Assembly (NCBI GenBank): GCA_950022295.1
Contig: OX465598.1
Coordinates: 183,205,501 to 183,269,500 of the forward strand
Length of the DNA stretch: 64,000 bases
Direction of reading: 5' to 3'
Source of the DNA: Bromus sterilis
Taxonomy: Eukaryota; Streptophyta; Magnoliopsida; Poales; Poaceae
Under the pieces are notes generated by a model, which had not been told where the DNA came from, made no database searches, and saw nothing but the letters and a program-made list of their open reading frames with translations. Shown here piece after piece: positions 45,517 through 56,546 of this stretch. Position 1 is the first letter of the stretch. Each line of letters begins with the position of its first letter. Made by a program: the position numbers and the translations under genes.

Positions 45517-46265
45517 TTACTTATCGGCCATGTGCATGCATAGGATGATGAGTATGTACTCTGAAGCCGATTACCACCAATCGGTTTTAGAGAGATGGGT
45601 ATCAATCCGTTCCTTGTAGCACTAAGGAAATCAAATTCTGATAGATCACGTCCTGATAAGCAAATAGCATCAGGATGATTCCAATCTATAGACGCATCGG
45701 CCAAAGCAACACAAGCTGAGTTGTCCGCATGAATAACTTCCACTTCGTCTTCAACCCATTGTATCAAGAATTAGTGCATGGTGGACGACACACATTGATT
45801 AGCATGAACCCAATCACGGCCTAATATGACATTATAGTTACCTTGCACCTCGGCGACGAAGAATGTGGTGGCCAAAGTCTTGCTTCCCATAGTGAGTTAC
45901 ATACACATTACGCCCTTGGCCTCTGTCTTTTCTTTACCCTCAAATCCATTGAGAACCATGTTGGTCTTCATCAATGCATCATCATGTAATCCCAGTCTTT
46001 TGAAGACTGCGTAGGGCATAAGATTTATCACAACACCACCATCAACTAGCATCTTTGCAACCGATGACCCATTAATGTGACCTTTCAGGTATAACGGCTT
46101 CAAGTGTTTCACTGGATCTTTTGGCTTCTCAAATATAGCATTCTTAGGGCCAAAATCTAGCTGAGCCACATCTTGTTCATCTACAGCACGAAATTCAGCG
46201 GGTAAGTAATAAACCATATTCATATCCATACCTCCCCGAGTTGGCGTATGTTCATTATCCTCCAT
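45517..46265 (-). pseudogene. N protease-like domain and following fragment
   Basis: The frame 46265-45897 reads a linker and an aspartic-protease start, MLVDGGVVINLMPYAVFKRLG. It then stops at a TAA near 45897. 45767-45517 (DNSACVALADASIDWNH) continues a region that in related elements lies between protease and RT. No RT follows: L4-c sits at 45511, and only 110 bp separate the far side of L4-c from the 3' LTR. Pol has therefore been deleted, or the family never had it. Confidence 0.65.
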
Positions 46266-46277
46266 CTTGTTTTCCTC

Positions 46278-47720
46278 TTAATCCATGTCCACCGGCTCCA
46301 ATATATCTCCGAGTGAAGGTGAAGCGATGAATGATGTGGACGATACAATGGCAATTGCATCTTCCTTTCCTGGTGGTGTGGATGTTGCTGTAGTAAAGGC
46401 ACACGTGCCTTCCTTCTGTTTGGGTCTCCATACCTTTGCGGTGGGTTCCATAGGCCGAATTTTCTTAACTAATTCGTCCCTTTGCTTCTCTGCCTCCTGC
46501 TCCCCCTTCTCATGGTTTCTTAAGCGTTGCAATCTCCTTTTCTGCGTCATGGTCAAACCGTGAGGGCACCACGGAGGTTGGGTATATTTAGAACCCCTTG
46601 GCTTATTCTTGCTTGTACTAGCTTCATGATCATTGGCCATGGGACTTTGCATAAGAGCAATCACATCTGTACTCGGATCAACAATACCACTCAGAACAGT
46701 AGCTGCACCACTACTTGGAATAGCCGAAATATCATGATTCCGCTCTTCAACACTTGGTTTCTTGGCGCGCCACATTTGCTTGTTGGTCTCCTTTGAATAA
46801 TCTTGCGCTGGTCGGTTGACACCATTGTTCAAACGGCCTTGTGTAAAGTAAGGGAACCTATCATGATTGGACCTCCTAGACACTGACCAACCTGGATAAG
46901 AAGCAAACGGATCCATTGGGGGTTGCCCCCATCTCTTGTTTGATCCTCTCGAGTGGTATGACATATAGGGAAGTGGTGCCATCCATGGTGTTGGTGCCCA
47001 TGCTCCATATGACCTTGCATTGCGCTGATACTCCTGCTTGTGAGGTGCCCTCAAGAGATTTGAATTTGTTGGCCGATCAGAGCTAAAACCGGCTGCTTTG
47101 TTGGCATACTTGGATAATAGCATATCAAGGGTTGGCTTTATTTTCTGGCGCTGCACCTTGTCCTCATTCCTTTTCCACTTGCCGACCCCTGGACTTTTGG
47201 GCTTGATGAATTTAGTGCGAGCGTTGCCTTTAGATTGCCCCCCGAGGGACTAAGAGGATCTTGGCCAAGTGACTCGCAAGTCCGGGCTGCCCAACCGAGT
47301 AGTGTGTAACTCGAGGTTCCCCCCTGACCGAGTAACAGATGACTCAGTCCTTGATTGTTGCGCCATGCTTGTACCAGTAGAATTCCGGATTGTAATCTTG
47401 ATTATTTCTCCTCCACCATATTGCTTGTTAATTTTCACTTGCCTCCTCGACCTCTTGCTTCCATCCTTTTTCTCTCTGGATTCACCAATGACCACATTTT
47501 CCTTGTTAGCCAATTCGGCTATGTCAGGCCTAATCAACAACTTTTTCCCTTCGAAGTCTATGGTGTTCATTGGGAAGGGTTGCTTCTCAACCTGCATCTC
47601 AGAAAAGCTCAGTCGTCCTTCATTAATGGCCGATTGTATATGCCTCCGGAAAACATTGCAATCATTAGTAGCATGTGAGAAAGAATTTTGATATTTGCAA
47701 TAAGCACGCCGCTTCAGCAC
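46278..47720 (-). pseudogene. N gag C-terminal and variable linker region
   Basis: The frame 47720-47250 holds a degenerate zinc-type motif (YCKYQNSFSHATNDC, with Gln where a His is common) and RRHIQSAINEGRLSF. 47156-46278 is a long Arg/Lys- and Pro-rich frame of 292 codons with no domain I can name (RWGQPPMDPFASYPGW, QRRLQRLRNHEK-type text). A frame break lies between 47250 and 47156. The two pieces probably belonged to one gag-protease ORF. Confidence 0.6.
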
Positions 47721-47893
47721 TTCAAACGCGGTAAAGTGTGAGATATTCTAATCATCTTATCTTGTAATAAAGCATTAAATATCCTATCACACTTGGCTAT
47801 ATCAAAGGTAAATTTTATTTCCTCATCACGATTCTTGCGAATCGGCTTAAGAGCATTGCACGAGTAAGGTTTGGCCTTTGAGGACCAACAAAC

Positions 47894-49029
47894 TCAGTGG
47901 TAGACATCAACCTCATCATCCAAATTATCATCATTGTAATCAACCATATGCACTCTAGGACGATCGGTTGTTGATCTGTGAATCTCTTTACTTCGGCTCT
48001 CTTGGGCCAAAGCTTTCTGCAAGACTTGGTTAATATTTAAAAACTCATAAATTTCTAGACTCTCTTTGATGTGGGGTTTCAAACCATTAAGAACCAAATC
48101 TGCCAAATCTCTCTTAGTTATCACTAGGCTATAGCATCGGTTTTTATATCTCTAAATCTTTTGACATAATCAGTGACCGATTCATCATGTTTTTTCCTAA
48201 CCGATGTAAGATGCGACAACTTAAGCTCATTGTCGCCACTATAAAAGTGATCATGAAATTTCTGTTCTAATTGTGACCACAAAAGAATAGAGCCATGTGG
48301 CAAAGCAGCAAACCATGAAAAAGCGGTGCCGGTTAAAGATAGGGGAAATAGACGCACTTTCAATTCTTCTATGGAACCGGCCTCACCCAACTGTTCTAAA
48401 TACTGACTAACATGCTCCCGAGTTGTTTTTGTGCCCTCTCCACTAAATTTAACAAAATCAGGAACCTTGTAACCTAGAGGGTACAACACTGCATCGAAGT
48501 TTGCGGGATAAGGCTTTTGATACACAGTACTCTTTACTTTCGGCTCGCTTCCGAAAGTATCTTGAAACATCTTATGCAAATCCTCCCTTAGCTTGGCTAA
48601 AATAGGATCTGTGGTAGGTGTCGATTCTTGTGGTATAGGAGTAACTTGATTACTAGCTATTGGTGCAACTTGTGCTATGGGCGCCGAACTATAGTTTGGC
48701 GGGAGACAAAACGTGTCTGCCCCTATAGGTGATGTTGCAAAGTAATTCGGCGTTGGCACTGAATCGGTTGCACTCGAAATAGGGTTAGGGTAGGTAGGTG
48801 AAATCACAAGTTGATTGGTTTGGCTAGGATAATAATTCATCGGCATATTATAATATTGTTGCATAGGAGGGGCCGATGAAATACGCAAGGTTGGATTAGT
48901 TTTTCCTGGGCTAATGGACACACCAACATTATTACTAGATGATGGATTCGTATTTTTCTGAGCATTGTTATTTGCTATGAACGCATTATACGCCATATCT
49001 TTACCCTTGCTAACCAAACTTTCAATCAC
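47894..49029 (-). pseudogene. N gag (capsid part)
   Basis: The frame 49029-48124 (301 codons) starts with a Ser/Pro/Asn-rich N-terminus and ends in a retrotransposon gag domain: GYKVPDFVKFSGEGTKTT, HVSQYLEQLGEAG, RLFPLSLTGTAFSWFAALP and HDESVTDYVKRFRDIK. A stop near 48124 splits it from 48124-47894 (DLADLVLNGLKPHIKE), which is the natural continuation. Up to the primer site (49030-49370) an upstream charged leader can be read only in pieces. Confidence 0.75.
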
Positions 49030-49369
49030 AGCAAGTTGCTCTTTAGTAAAAAATTACTCACAGTGATTTCTTCTAGATTGCCATTGAGAGGAGGGAGCTT
49101 GATTTCTCCGAGCTTGATTTCTCCAACCGGAGTGATGTTGCCTCGGCGATCTTTATCCAAACTCACCAGAAAAACTTGCATATCCTCCTCCTCATGTTGC
49201 TTCATGAGCTCTTCATAAGCTTCAATGCGCTGCTCCTTGCGTTGTTTCTTGATGGCTTCATATCCTTAGCGATGTTCCTCCGATAATTCATCAAGACTCG
49301 GCCTAATGATGTTATCGGTGTTGATCTCTGCTGACTTGGACATGGTTGATGATGATTTATTGAAATGTT

Positions 49370-49387
49370 TCCCCAGCGGAGTCGCCA
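49370..49387 (-). promoter_or_regulatory. N primer-binding site
   Basis: TGGCGACTCCGCTGGGGA on the minus strand, 7 bp inside the LTR. This motif is common in plant Gypsy elements. The tRNA is not assigned. It fixes N as minus-strand. Confidence 0.65.
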
Positions 49388-49394
49388 AAAAGTG

Positions 49395-50396
49395 TGTTGA
49401 CACTGAATTGCGCCCTACACGAACACGTCACGTGTACCCGCGGCGCCGAGGGAGATACTCCGCAGCTCGCACCGTGGGAGGCCAACCGGAAGCGCGATAC
49501 GCAAGACAATCCGGTTAGCTCTTTTTGAACCAGATGCCCCAAGCCCTCGGGAGGGATCCCGTCAGAGAACTCGGCGACGATTGATTGCCCTAGGTCGTCC
49601 TGGACGCCCCTGGAGCTTCGTGATTCGTCTTCCTGCAAGAACAAGAATAGACGAAGAACGAGAAGAAAGAACACGGTAGATTAGATGTAAAGGTAGGGTT
49701 TGTTGTGTTTTGCGATTATGTGTTGTTTCAATCGGCCGTCACCTCATATATATATGAGGAGGCTGGACTTTCTGTGCAAGAAAAGTATTTTAAATCTCGT
49801 CCAAATCTTTCCAAACTTAACCGAACTCGGATTACAGGTGGGCTTAGGACAGCAGTTCGGTTTTTTGTAGTTTCGGGGATGTAAACGACCTCGGATGAAA
49901 AAACTCAAAACATCAAAGTTGTAGTCCTCGAAATTTACAAGAATTTTGATGTTTAACGTTTTTTGATTCGGGGCCATCTTGAGATCCGAAATCCTCACGC
50001 TCTCCATCAGACATCAATTGTATAGGTGTCTGGCTCCGGGAGTCACTTTTTGCTCTTTGACAGGGTTGTACTCCGAGGGTTTTAACTTTTGCATACGAAC
50101 TCGGATTGAGATGATTCAAAAACAAAAATCGACCGGTTCGACGAGACCAAGCGGCACCATGTAGAGCATTTTTTCATTTGATGATCTCTTGAAGGCCTAA
50201 TTGGCCGAATAGTACTTTGAATGCCAGGATCTTATCGCTTCCAACATAGTTTCGGCCCTTGAGATGGAATCGGATGATCATGGCTCGAACTACAAAGTTG
50301 TTCATATCGACAATAACCAACATTGTGTGTAGAGCACTTCTTCATTTGAGGTAATCTTATATAGCTTTATTGCCTTGCCAAAAACCGGTGTCAACA
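49395..50396 (-). repeat. N 5' LTR (1002 bp)
   Basis: Starts TGTTGACACTGAATTG and ends GTGTCAACA on the + strand. A palindromic TATA segment CCTCATATATATATGAGG lies at about 49743-49760. Confidence 0.85.
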
Positions 50397-50848
50397 CCGG
50401 CGAACAAGCTTACCTCCGTGTCACTCCCATGAGGGGCACTCATCGTTTCAGAATCAAAGGAAAGTTAGCTCCTTGCTACATTGGTCCGTTCCTTATCCTT
50501 TCTAGGAGTGGACCGGTGGAGTACCGATTGGAATTGCCGTCGAACCTCTCCCAAGTCTACGATGTCTTCCACGTGTCACAACTCCGACGCTGCTTCAAGG
50601 ACCCTATTCGTGAAGTTGAATATGATCTGATTGAATTGCAACAGGACTTGACTTATCAAGAGCATCCGACCCGCATTCTCGATCAGTCTGAACGCAAAAC
50701 CCGCAACAAGACAACCAAGTTCCTCAAAGTACAGTGGTCAAATCATTCTCAAGATGAAGCCACTTGGGAACGCGAAGATTGTCTTCGTGAAGAATACCCC
50801 GATCTTTCCCCTCTACCGCTTAGATTCTCGGGACGAGAATTCCTGTAG
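50397..50848 (+). pseudogene. Chr integrase C-terminus with chromodomain
   Basis: Continues the integrase after N: EQAYLRVTPMRGTHRF, a GPFLILSRSGPVEYRLELP barrel-type DNA-binding segment, the VYDVFHVSQLRRC linker, then a chromodomain with KFLKVQWSNHSQDEATWERE. The frame is open to TAG at 50846-50848. Chromodomains in chromovirus integrases direct insertion to particular chromatin. The segment itself is intact, but N separates it from the rest. Confidence 0.85.
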
Positions 50849-50859
50849 TGGGGGAGATT
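50848..50859 (+). promoter_or_regulatory. Chr polypurine tract
   Basis: GTGGGGGAGATT directly between the pol stop and the 3' LTR start TGTAACACCC. Confidence 0.7.
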
Positions 50860-52744
50860 TGTAACACCCTTAGTGTCTGTAAAAGTAATCACTTATACTG
50901 TTGACCATTACTATTGCGAATCACTGTTGCAATCATGCTATGATCATCTTTGCTTTTCGTCATATTCCAAAAATGCCTTTTGGTTAATACCAAAAAAATC
51001 ATGTGACAATTAAACTTTGTCCAAAAATTATACAACCACTTTTGTAAAATCACTAATAATCACTAGACCATGCTAGTATGGTTGTGGTAATTTATCAAGC
51101 TATGTAAAAATGCAAACAAATCATACCAGCAGCAAAACAACACCATTTGCAATTTGCAAATTCCAAACAAATATCAAATGAGTTTATAAAATTCCAATTC
51201 TTCTTGTGGCACTTCTGTATGGTGCAGCAATATTATTGGAGCAAGTTTCATGTTTAGCAAAAAATGTCTAACATATTTAAAATAACTGCCTACAGGTTGT
51301 AACAGAAAAGAAAACAAATAAAAGAAAAACAGTTAAGAAACGCACAGGGTGTAGCCCACCCCGGCCCAACCAAGCCCCCTCACTCATCTTCTACCTATAG
51401 AACACCGGGGTGCCGTGGCGGCCATCCCCGGCCAGGCCGCGGCCTCGCCGCCGTGGCGGCCATCCGCCGGCAGGTGATAAGACCCCGAGGACACCACGAG
51501 CCCACCCAGAACCCTAGAATCCCCCTCGCGCCCCCTCGTGCTCTCCTACGTCGTCTCCATTGCGACGCCCGAGCAGCCATGGACGCGCCGGCGTGAGCTC
51601 ACGCGGCCACCCTCCTCCCCAGCCCGTGCTTGCACGTCCAAGAGCTCCGCCGTGCCCCGCCGCATCAACCCCCCCCCCCCCCCCGTTACTTCACGCCGGG
51701 ATGCCCTACACGCGAGGAATCGAGCCCGTCTTCCACCTCGAGCCGCCGACGCCCTTCCACGATTTCGGCGCCGCCGCTGCTACTAAGCTACCACCTGGCC
51801 ACCTTGTGCCTTCATGGTGAGCACATTACCGTTTCCCATCTCTCAGTGCTCCGATTCACGCGTCGGAACGCCGTCCCCAGCCGTGCACGCTCCGGCCGCC
51901 GCGCGGTTCGTCGCCACCGGCGTTCTTGGCCGTTTTGGCCCGCGTGTGAGGCCCCTGTGTGCGCACTATGCTCGTCCCGTTCGATTTCCCCCCTCCATGC
52001 CCTATTTTGGTCGCCAGAGGGCCTCACTGGCCGGCGCCGCCGTGCCTCTGGCCATTGTCGCCGGCATGCCCGCGCTGGGCTAACCTCTAGTGGGCAAGCC
52101 CACTGCCCAGTGGGTCCGGCCAGATTTAATTAGGGGTAACCCCCCCTATTAGACTAATCCCCCAGCTATTAGCACCCCCTGGGTCCCTGACATGAGGGCC
52201 CAACCCACTTAACCCCTGTGATTAAGTAATTAAAATGGGATTAAAATTATTAGAGGCTGACAGATGGGCCCCATGCCCTTAGCTTAATGAAATTGTTTAA
52301 TTAGCACATGTGAGTATGACAACCTAGGCCCCACTGGCTGTTTAAGTTTATTAAAATTGATTAATAGTTAATCTGTGTATGACATGTGGGTCCAGTGCAT
52401 TAATTAAAATAAAAATGATATATTTGAATTATCAGGGGCTAACCAGCGGGACCCATTGGTCAGGTTTGACCTGGTCAACAAAACTGTTATTGATAATGTT
52501 GTTATTTAAATAATAAAGAAATCCAGAAAATGATTTAAAATTGATCAAAACTTTGAATTTAAATATCTTTTAAACCGTAAATCAGATTCAAAAACCTTAT
52601 ACATGAAAATTGATCAAAAAAATATAATGATTAAGAATATGTTGTCCGTATACCAAGCACACACCTCTAAGTCAACGAACATTGACATTCCCCGCTCCGG
52701 GCCGTCGGTCGATAATCACCCGGAGCCGGTATTTCATCCCCGGA
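50860..52744 (+). repeat. Chr 3' LTR, first part
   Basis: Starts TGTAACACCC and includes a GC-rich segment (51400-52080) with a run of C at 51669-51684. It is cut by T3 (duplication CCGGA, 52740-52744). 51745-52744 aligns with 16240-17216. ORFs such as 51630-52133 are not supported as genes: the region is LTR and its other copy lacks the frame. Confidence 0.85.
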
Positions 52745-53181
52745 TGACGGGGATCAACCCCGGCAAATCCCATGGTCAGGGACCCTGGGTTAGTCATGAG
52801 ATGCACAGGTTGGACGATAGCTCGTCGGCAAACAAGAAGGCTCCCTCCAGCTCGATATTATTGATGGGGGAGATGCGATACAATGGAGGCCAAGGCTGGA
52901 GCGCTCAAGGCTAGGGTTACAGGTGATATTAGATGTCTTTGGCGTCGCCCCTCCTAGCCCTTATATACCAGGCTAGGTCTCGGGGAGTTCATCTACGTTT
53001 ACAAGTAAGCTTTCCTAACCCTAGCTTGCTCCGTACGGCAGGTCTTCGCACCTTCCTTGTGAGTCGTGGACTCCTACGTCGGTGCCAGCTAGCGGGACGA
53101 GGCTGTATCTTCATGGGCCTTCTGTCTTCATGGACACCGGGTAGGCTTATCCGTAGGAGTCGTGGGGTCACCCCCTCGTCA
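52745..53181 (-). repeat. T3 3' LTR (437 bp)
   Basis: On the + strand TGACGGGGATC to CCCCCTCGTCA. It pairs with 61543-61980. The polypurine tract ACTCGGGGGCTAC lies on the minus strand at 53194-53182. Confidence 0.85.
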
Positions 53182-54417
53182 GTAGCCCCCGAGTAGCTGG
53201 GGGACTCGAAGAGTCGCGCGGGGACTCGAGTACATTCATTTGTCGGTTATTGGTATGCGCGGTTCATCCGCGGTTCGCTGGCAATCTGGTGGCCATGAAA
53301 AAAACATGTTTCGAGGGACGCTAAGCTGAAAGGGACCAAGGAGTCGACAGGTCGAGCCTTATTGAATTGCAGTAGGGCAAATACCTACAGTAGCCCAATC
53401 AAACCCACGTCCCTCGACGTGAGCTTGGAACACTGGTGTCGAGCAAAAGTCCGGCCGCTTCAGGTCTTACGGTGTTCATTTGCCGCGAGTAATGTGCATA
53501 GCCTAAGGCGCGTCCGCCCGGTTTTTCTATCATGCACAGCGCATGGGAAAGGTTGGGAGTGAAATCGCTCTTCGGCAAGTCCCAGCCCGGCCGTACTTCG
53601 CAGCGGGGTCTTACCTACACGCTAATCTTGTGTAGCATCTGGCCACAGTGTATCGTGTTCCAGGAATGTGTGTTTTTGAGACGCGGCACCTTATGGCATT
53701 GCACCCGCTTGGAACAAAACATCAAGCGAGTTGTTCACTCGGGGGGTTTTCGCGAGTAATCACTCGAATGCCATTTCGGCTCTTGAGGTGAGGGAGCACC
53801 TGAGACTTTTAGCACCGTATGGTCTTGGTGAATGCATGTTTGTCTTTGCGTCGGGTTGAGGGAGCACCCGAGACTCTTCGTGAGTTCGAGTGGTCACTCG
53901 AGAACTTTGCTGACCTTTAGGTGAGGGAGCACCCGGGACTCTTATGATGTACTCTCCCGATGGGAGTAAGATGCTTTTTCTCCATCGGGAAAAAGATCTG
54001 AAAGATAAAATATCAGGGCCCTGATGTCTGTTTGGTTTTCTTCGCCGCTTGTCAGGGATAGCGATGCCTCTATTTGATGGCTGTCAGGGATGCTCTGCTA
54101 GTGAACCGTCACGTCTTCATGATCGGTCATTATAATGGCCGTTGTGGCGTGCGGCAGGCGCCGGTTGAGTTTCCGATAGGCGCGTTGGAAACACGCGTGA
54201 ATTGATGCGTCTTGCGCACCGTGCGTCCCGTGGGAGAGCATCTTGGTCTTGGAGTCCGAGACGTCTGCGACGTTTAGTCTTTGAATTAATTTCTACTGTC
54301 GTCTTGGCTTCTCTGTGCTTGTGGATTGTTGTTCTATAAATAAACCTTTCTCTTCCACATCGTTCCGCCTCTATCCAGCTTGTTGCTTTGCCTCTTCCTT
54401 CTTCTCTTGTTCCTCTC
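53182..54417 (+). promoter_or_regulatory. Upstream region of T3 antisense gene
   Basis: Apart from the polypurine tract at its left end, this is noncoding. It repeats the T2 motif set: three copies of a GTGAGGGAGCACC unit (about 53787, 53858 and 53921), CGAGTGGTCACTCG (about 53887-53900), CTCCCGATGGGAG (53954-53966), and TATAAATA near 54335-54342, about 76-83 bp before the ATG. Confidence 0.55.
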
Positions 54418-55053
54418 ATGGCTCCCAAGCGGGGTGTTGGCCGTGGCCGTGTTCGTCGTGGCCGTGGTGGCCGTACACCACGTTCATGCCTTGATGGTCG
54501 CCATGGTGCGGCGCCAGTGCCTTCCTCTTCTCCCTTGGAGGAGGGATTCTGGCGCTATGACTTTCTTTTACATGTTCGTGGCCAAAGTGCCAATCACGTT
54601 CTTCTTCCTTCAGCTTTTTCCGCCATTGTCTCTGAACGTGGCTTGGATGGCTTGCTTCTGCATCTTCAAGGGAGCTGTCGATCTCCTTCTTATGTTGACT
54701 TGGAGGTTGATAGTTCCCGCTTGATTTTTCTTGGCTCTGGTTGGAGTTTGTTTGCTCGGCGATTGAATTTGCGAGATGGGGATGTGCTCAGCTGTCGTTT
54801 TAACGGCGAAAGCACTGTCATTGTCCGCGCGTTCGACCTGAGCGGCAACAACATGGATCCGCGCTGGCAGGAGTCGAGCAGCGGCAGCTCCACAAAGTCG
54901 AGGAGTCCTTCGCCTGCGTCTTCGACTGCTTCTTCCTCCAGGGACTCTTCTGGTGCTGGTGGTGAGCCGTCTTCAACTGCTTCCCCCTCTGGCTCTGAAG
55001 AAGACCTCCATGTCAAGCCACCGGTTAAACGAGCGCGGCAGGCAACCTTGTAG
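54418..55053 (+). CDS. B3-type DNA-binding protein encoded antisense in T3
   Basis: 211 aa from the ATG at 54418, with the same start as in T2. Residues 1-30 are Arg/Gly-rich. Residues 47-143 form the B3-like domain (LPSAFSAIV at 63-71, SSRLIFLGSGWSLFARRLNL at 99-118, VRAFDLSGN at 136-144). Residues 150-198 are Ser-rich with an in-frame length difference of six residues from T2. KRAR at 204-207 is a basic motif. It is opposite to pol, so it cannot be made from the genomic retrotransposon RNA and would need its own promoter. Neighbours are the 3' LTR side upstream and the tandem array downstream. Both copies being open, with length changes in multiples of three, suggests past constraint. A captured host REM/B3 gene is one possible origin, not shown here. 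Confidence 0.75.
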   Translation: MAPKRGVGRGRVRRGRGGRTPRSCLDGRHGAAPVPSSSPLEEGFWRYDFLLHVRGQSANHVLLPSAFSAIVSERGLDGLLLHLQGSCRSPSYVDLEVDSSRLIFLGSGWSLFARRLNLRDGDVLSCRFNGESTVIVRAFDLSGNNMDPRWQESSSGSSTKSRSPSPASSTASSSRDSSGAGGEPSSTASPSGSEEDLHVKPPVKRARQATL

Positions 55054-55954
55054 AACTGGAGGCAGCGGCGTCATCTTCGCCGGTAGCTTGGGCGGAGCTG
55101 GAGAAGAAGCTAGAGGAGCAGGAGAAGAAGCTGGTGGAGCATCGTGTTCAATGGCTCCGCAAATAAGTCAAGCTTCACCTTTTGTTATCTCATTGACATC
55201 ATGAGCCTGCTGCTTCGACTCCTCCTTTGTCTGTGATGATGCTCTTGTACTAGAGTCGATTACCCCTCATGGGCACACATGTAGAAGTCATAATTCCTTG
55301 GGTGATTCCCTCTTGTAACAGGAGCTGCCTTCTATCCAAATGTAGTTGATTCCTTTTTTTACTGAAGATGATCCTTATGATGTAAACTGTGCTTGATCCT
55401 TTGCAATGGAATTTATATTTGGGCCTTTATGCAACCGAAATCTGAGTTCGAGTCCTTGACGATCAGGAGTTGTCTTCGATTTCTTTGGAACTGAGAGTTG
55501 TGTTCGATCCCTTTGCGACCGAGAGCTGTCTTCGAGTCCGTCCAATACTTTGCATTGTGGGTTCTATCGGGTGCGCGACAGCGCTCCCGATGGGAGTAGC
55601 CCCCGAGGCTACGCTTGAGTCGAAGGGTCGAGCGTAGGCTAGAATTTGTTTCCGTTTCTGTCTTTTATCGGGTGCGCGGCAGCGCTCCCGATGGGAGTAG
55701 CCCCCGAGTCTTTAGGTGATCGTTGGCAATCGGGTGAAGACTAAATGAGCCTGTGTCTTGTTCTTCCTCCAAAGTTTCTTCAGATTAGTTGGTGTTCCAT
55801 CCGATTGTGGCCATGTCTTTCGAACCTTGTTTTCAGCAGGTGGGGCTGGCCGAGTATTTTTTGCTTGAGCGTTTTTTAAGCTTCAGACTGCGCGAACGGT
55901 CTTCGGGAGGCGATGGTCCTCGAGCTCCCGAGTTCTTGGATGTAGGGGTCGCTT
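55054..55954 (+). other. 3' flank of T3 antisense gene
   Basis: After the TAG the -1 frame stays open to a TAA at about 55164 and reads a coiled-coil-like run (ELEKKLEEQEKKLVEHR). Then comes noncoding sequence that holds two copies of GCGCTCCCGATGGGAGTAG (around 55582-55599 and 55683-55700). The second half of each copy joined to the following CCCCCGAG is the polypurine core in reverse. The stretch leads into the tandem array. No further gene. Confidence 0.5.
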
Positions 55955-56465
55955 GGGTGACAATAGCGTCCTTCGAGGGGATTTATTGTGCTCGAGTCCC
56001 CGAGTTTTTTGATGAAGATCGCGTAGGCGATAGCATCTCTCGGGGGAATTTTGCTCTTAAGCCCCCGAGTGCTTTGGTTAAGATCGCGTAGGCGATAGCG
56101 TTGCTCGGGGGGATTTTGCTCTTAAGCCCCTGAGTGCTTTGGTTAAGATCGCGTATGCGATAGCGTCTCTCGGGGGGATTTTATTCTTAAGCCCCCGAGT
56201 GCTTTGGTTAAGATCGCATAGGCGATAGCGTCTCTCGGGGGATTTTTCTTTTAAGCCCCCGAGTGCTTTGGTTAAGAACGCGTAGGCAATAGCGTCTCTC
56301 GGGGGGATTTTTCTCTTAAGCCCCCGAGTGCTTTGGTTAAGATCGCGTAGGCGATAGCGTCTCTCGGGGGGATTTTATTCTTAAGCCCCCGAGTGCTTTG
56401 ATTACGATCGCTTAGGCGATAGCGTCTCTCGGGGGGATTTTGTTCTTAAACCCCCGAGTGCTTTG
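55955..56465. repeat. T3 tandem array, 7-8 units of about 65 bp
   Basis: Units at about 56037, 56102, 56167, 56232, 56297, 56361 and 56427, plus one degenerate unit near 55967. Each has CTCGGGGG...CCCCCGAG and ATCGC-GTAG-GCGAT inverted repeats as in T2. It ends about 80 bp before the integrase stop codon. Confidence 0.85.
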
Positions 56466-56546
56466 AGATGGCAGTATTTGGGCAGCATTTATTTTATTGC
56501 GGTCAAGCGGTTACATGAGTTGCCAGTCATGTCCGACCGATAGGGA

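Larger units (their letters stand above)
40159..50396 (-). mobile_element. N: gag-protease Gypsy-like element lacking RT and integrase
   Basis: Two LTRs of 1004 and 1002 bp (TGTTGAC...GTGTCAACA) bound an internal part of which 41273-45511 is L4-c. The primer site TGGCGACTCCGCTGGGGA on the minus strand next to 49395 sets the orientation. The internal frames give gag, a long variable region and protease, then the 3' end, with no RT, RNase H or integrase. The target duplication is CCGG (40155-40158, 50397-50400), 4 bp rather than the usual 5. The Chr integrase reads on across it. Confidence 0.8.

Noticed and set aside
51669..51684. Run of 16 C residues in the Chr 3' LTR
   Set aside because: A simple homopolymer, possibly of uncertain length in the assembly. 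There is no supporting structure around it.
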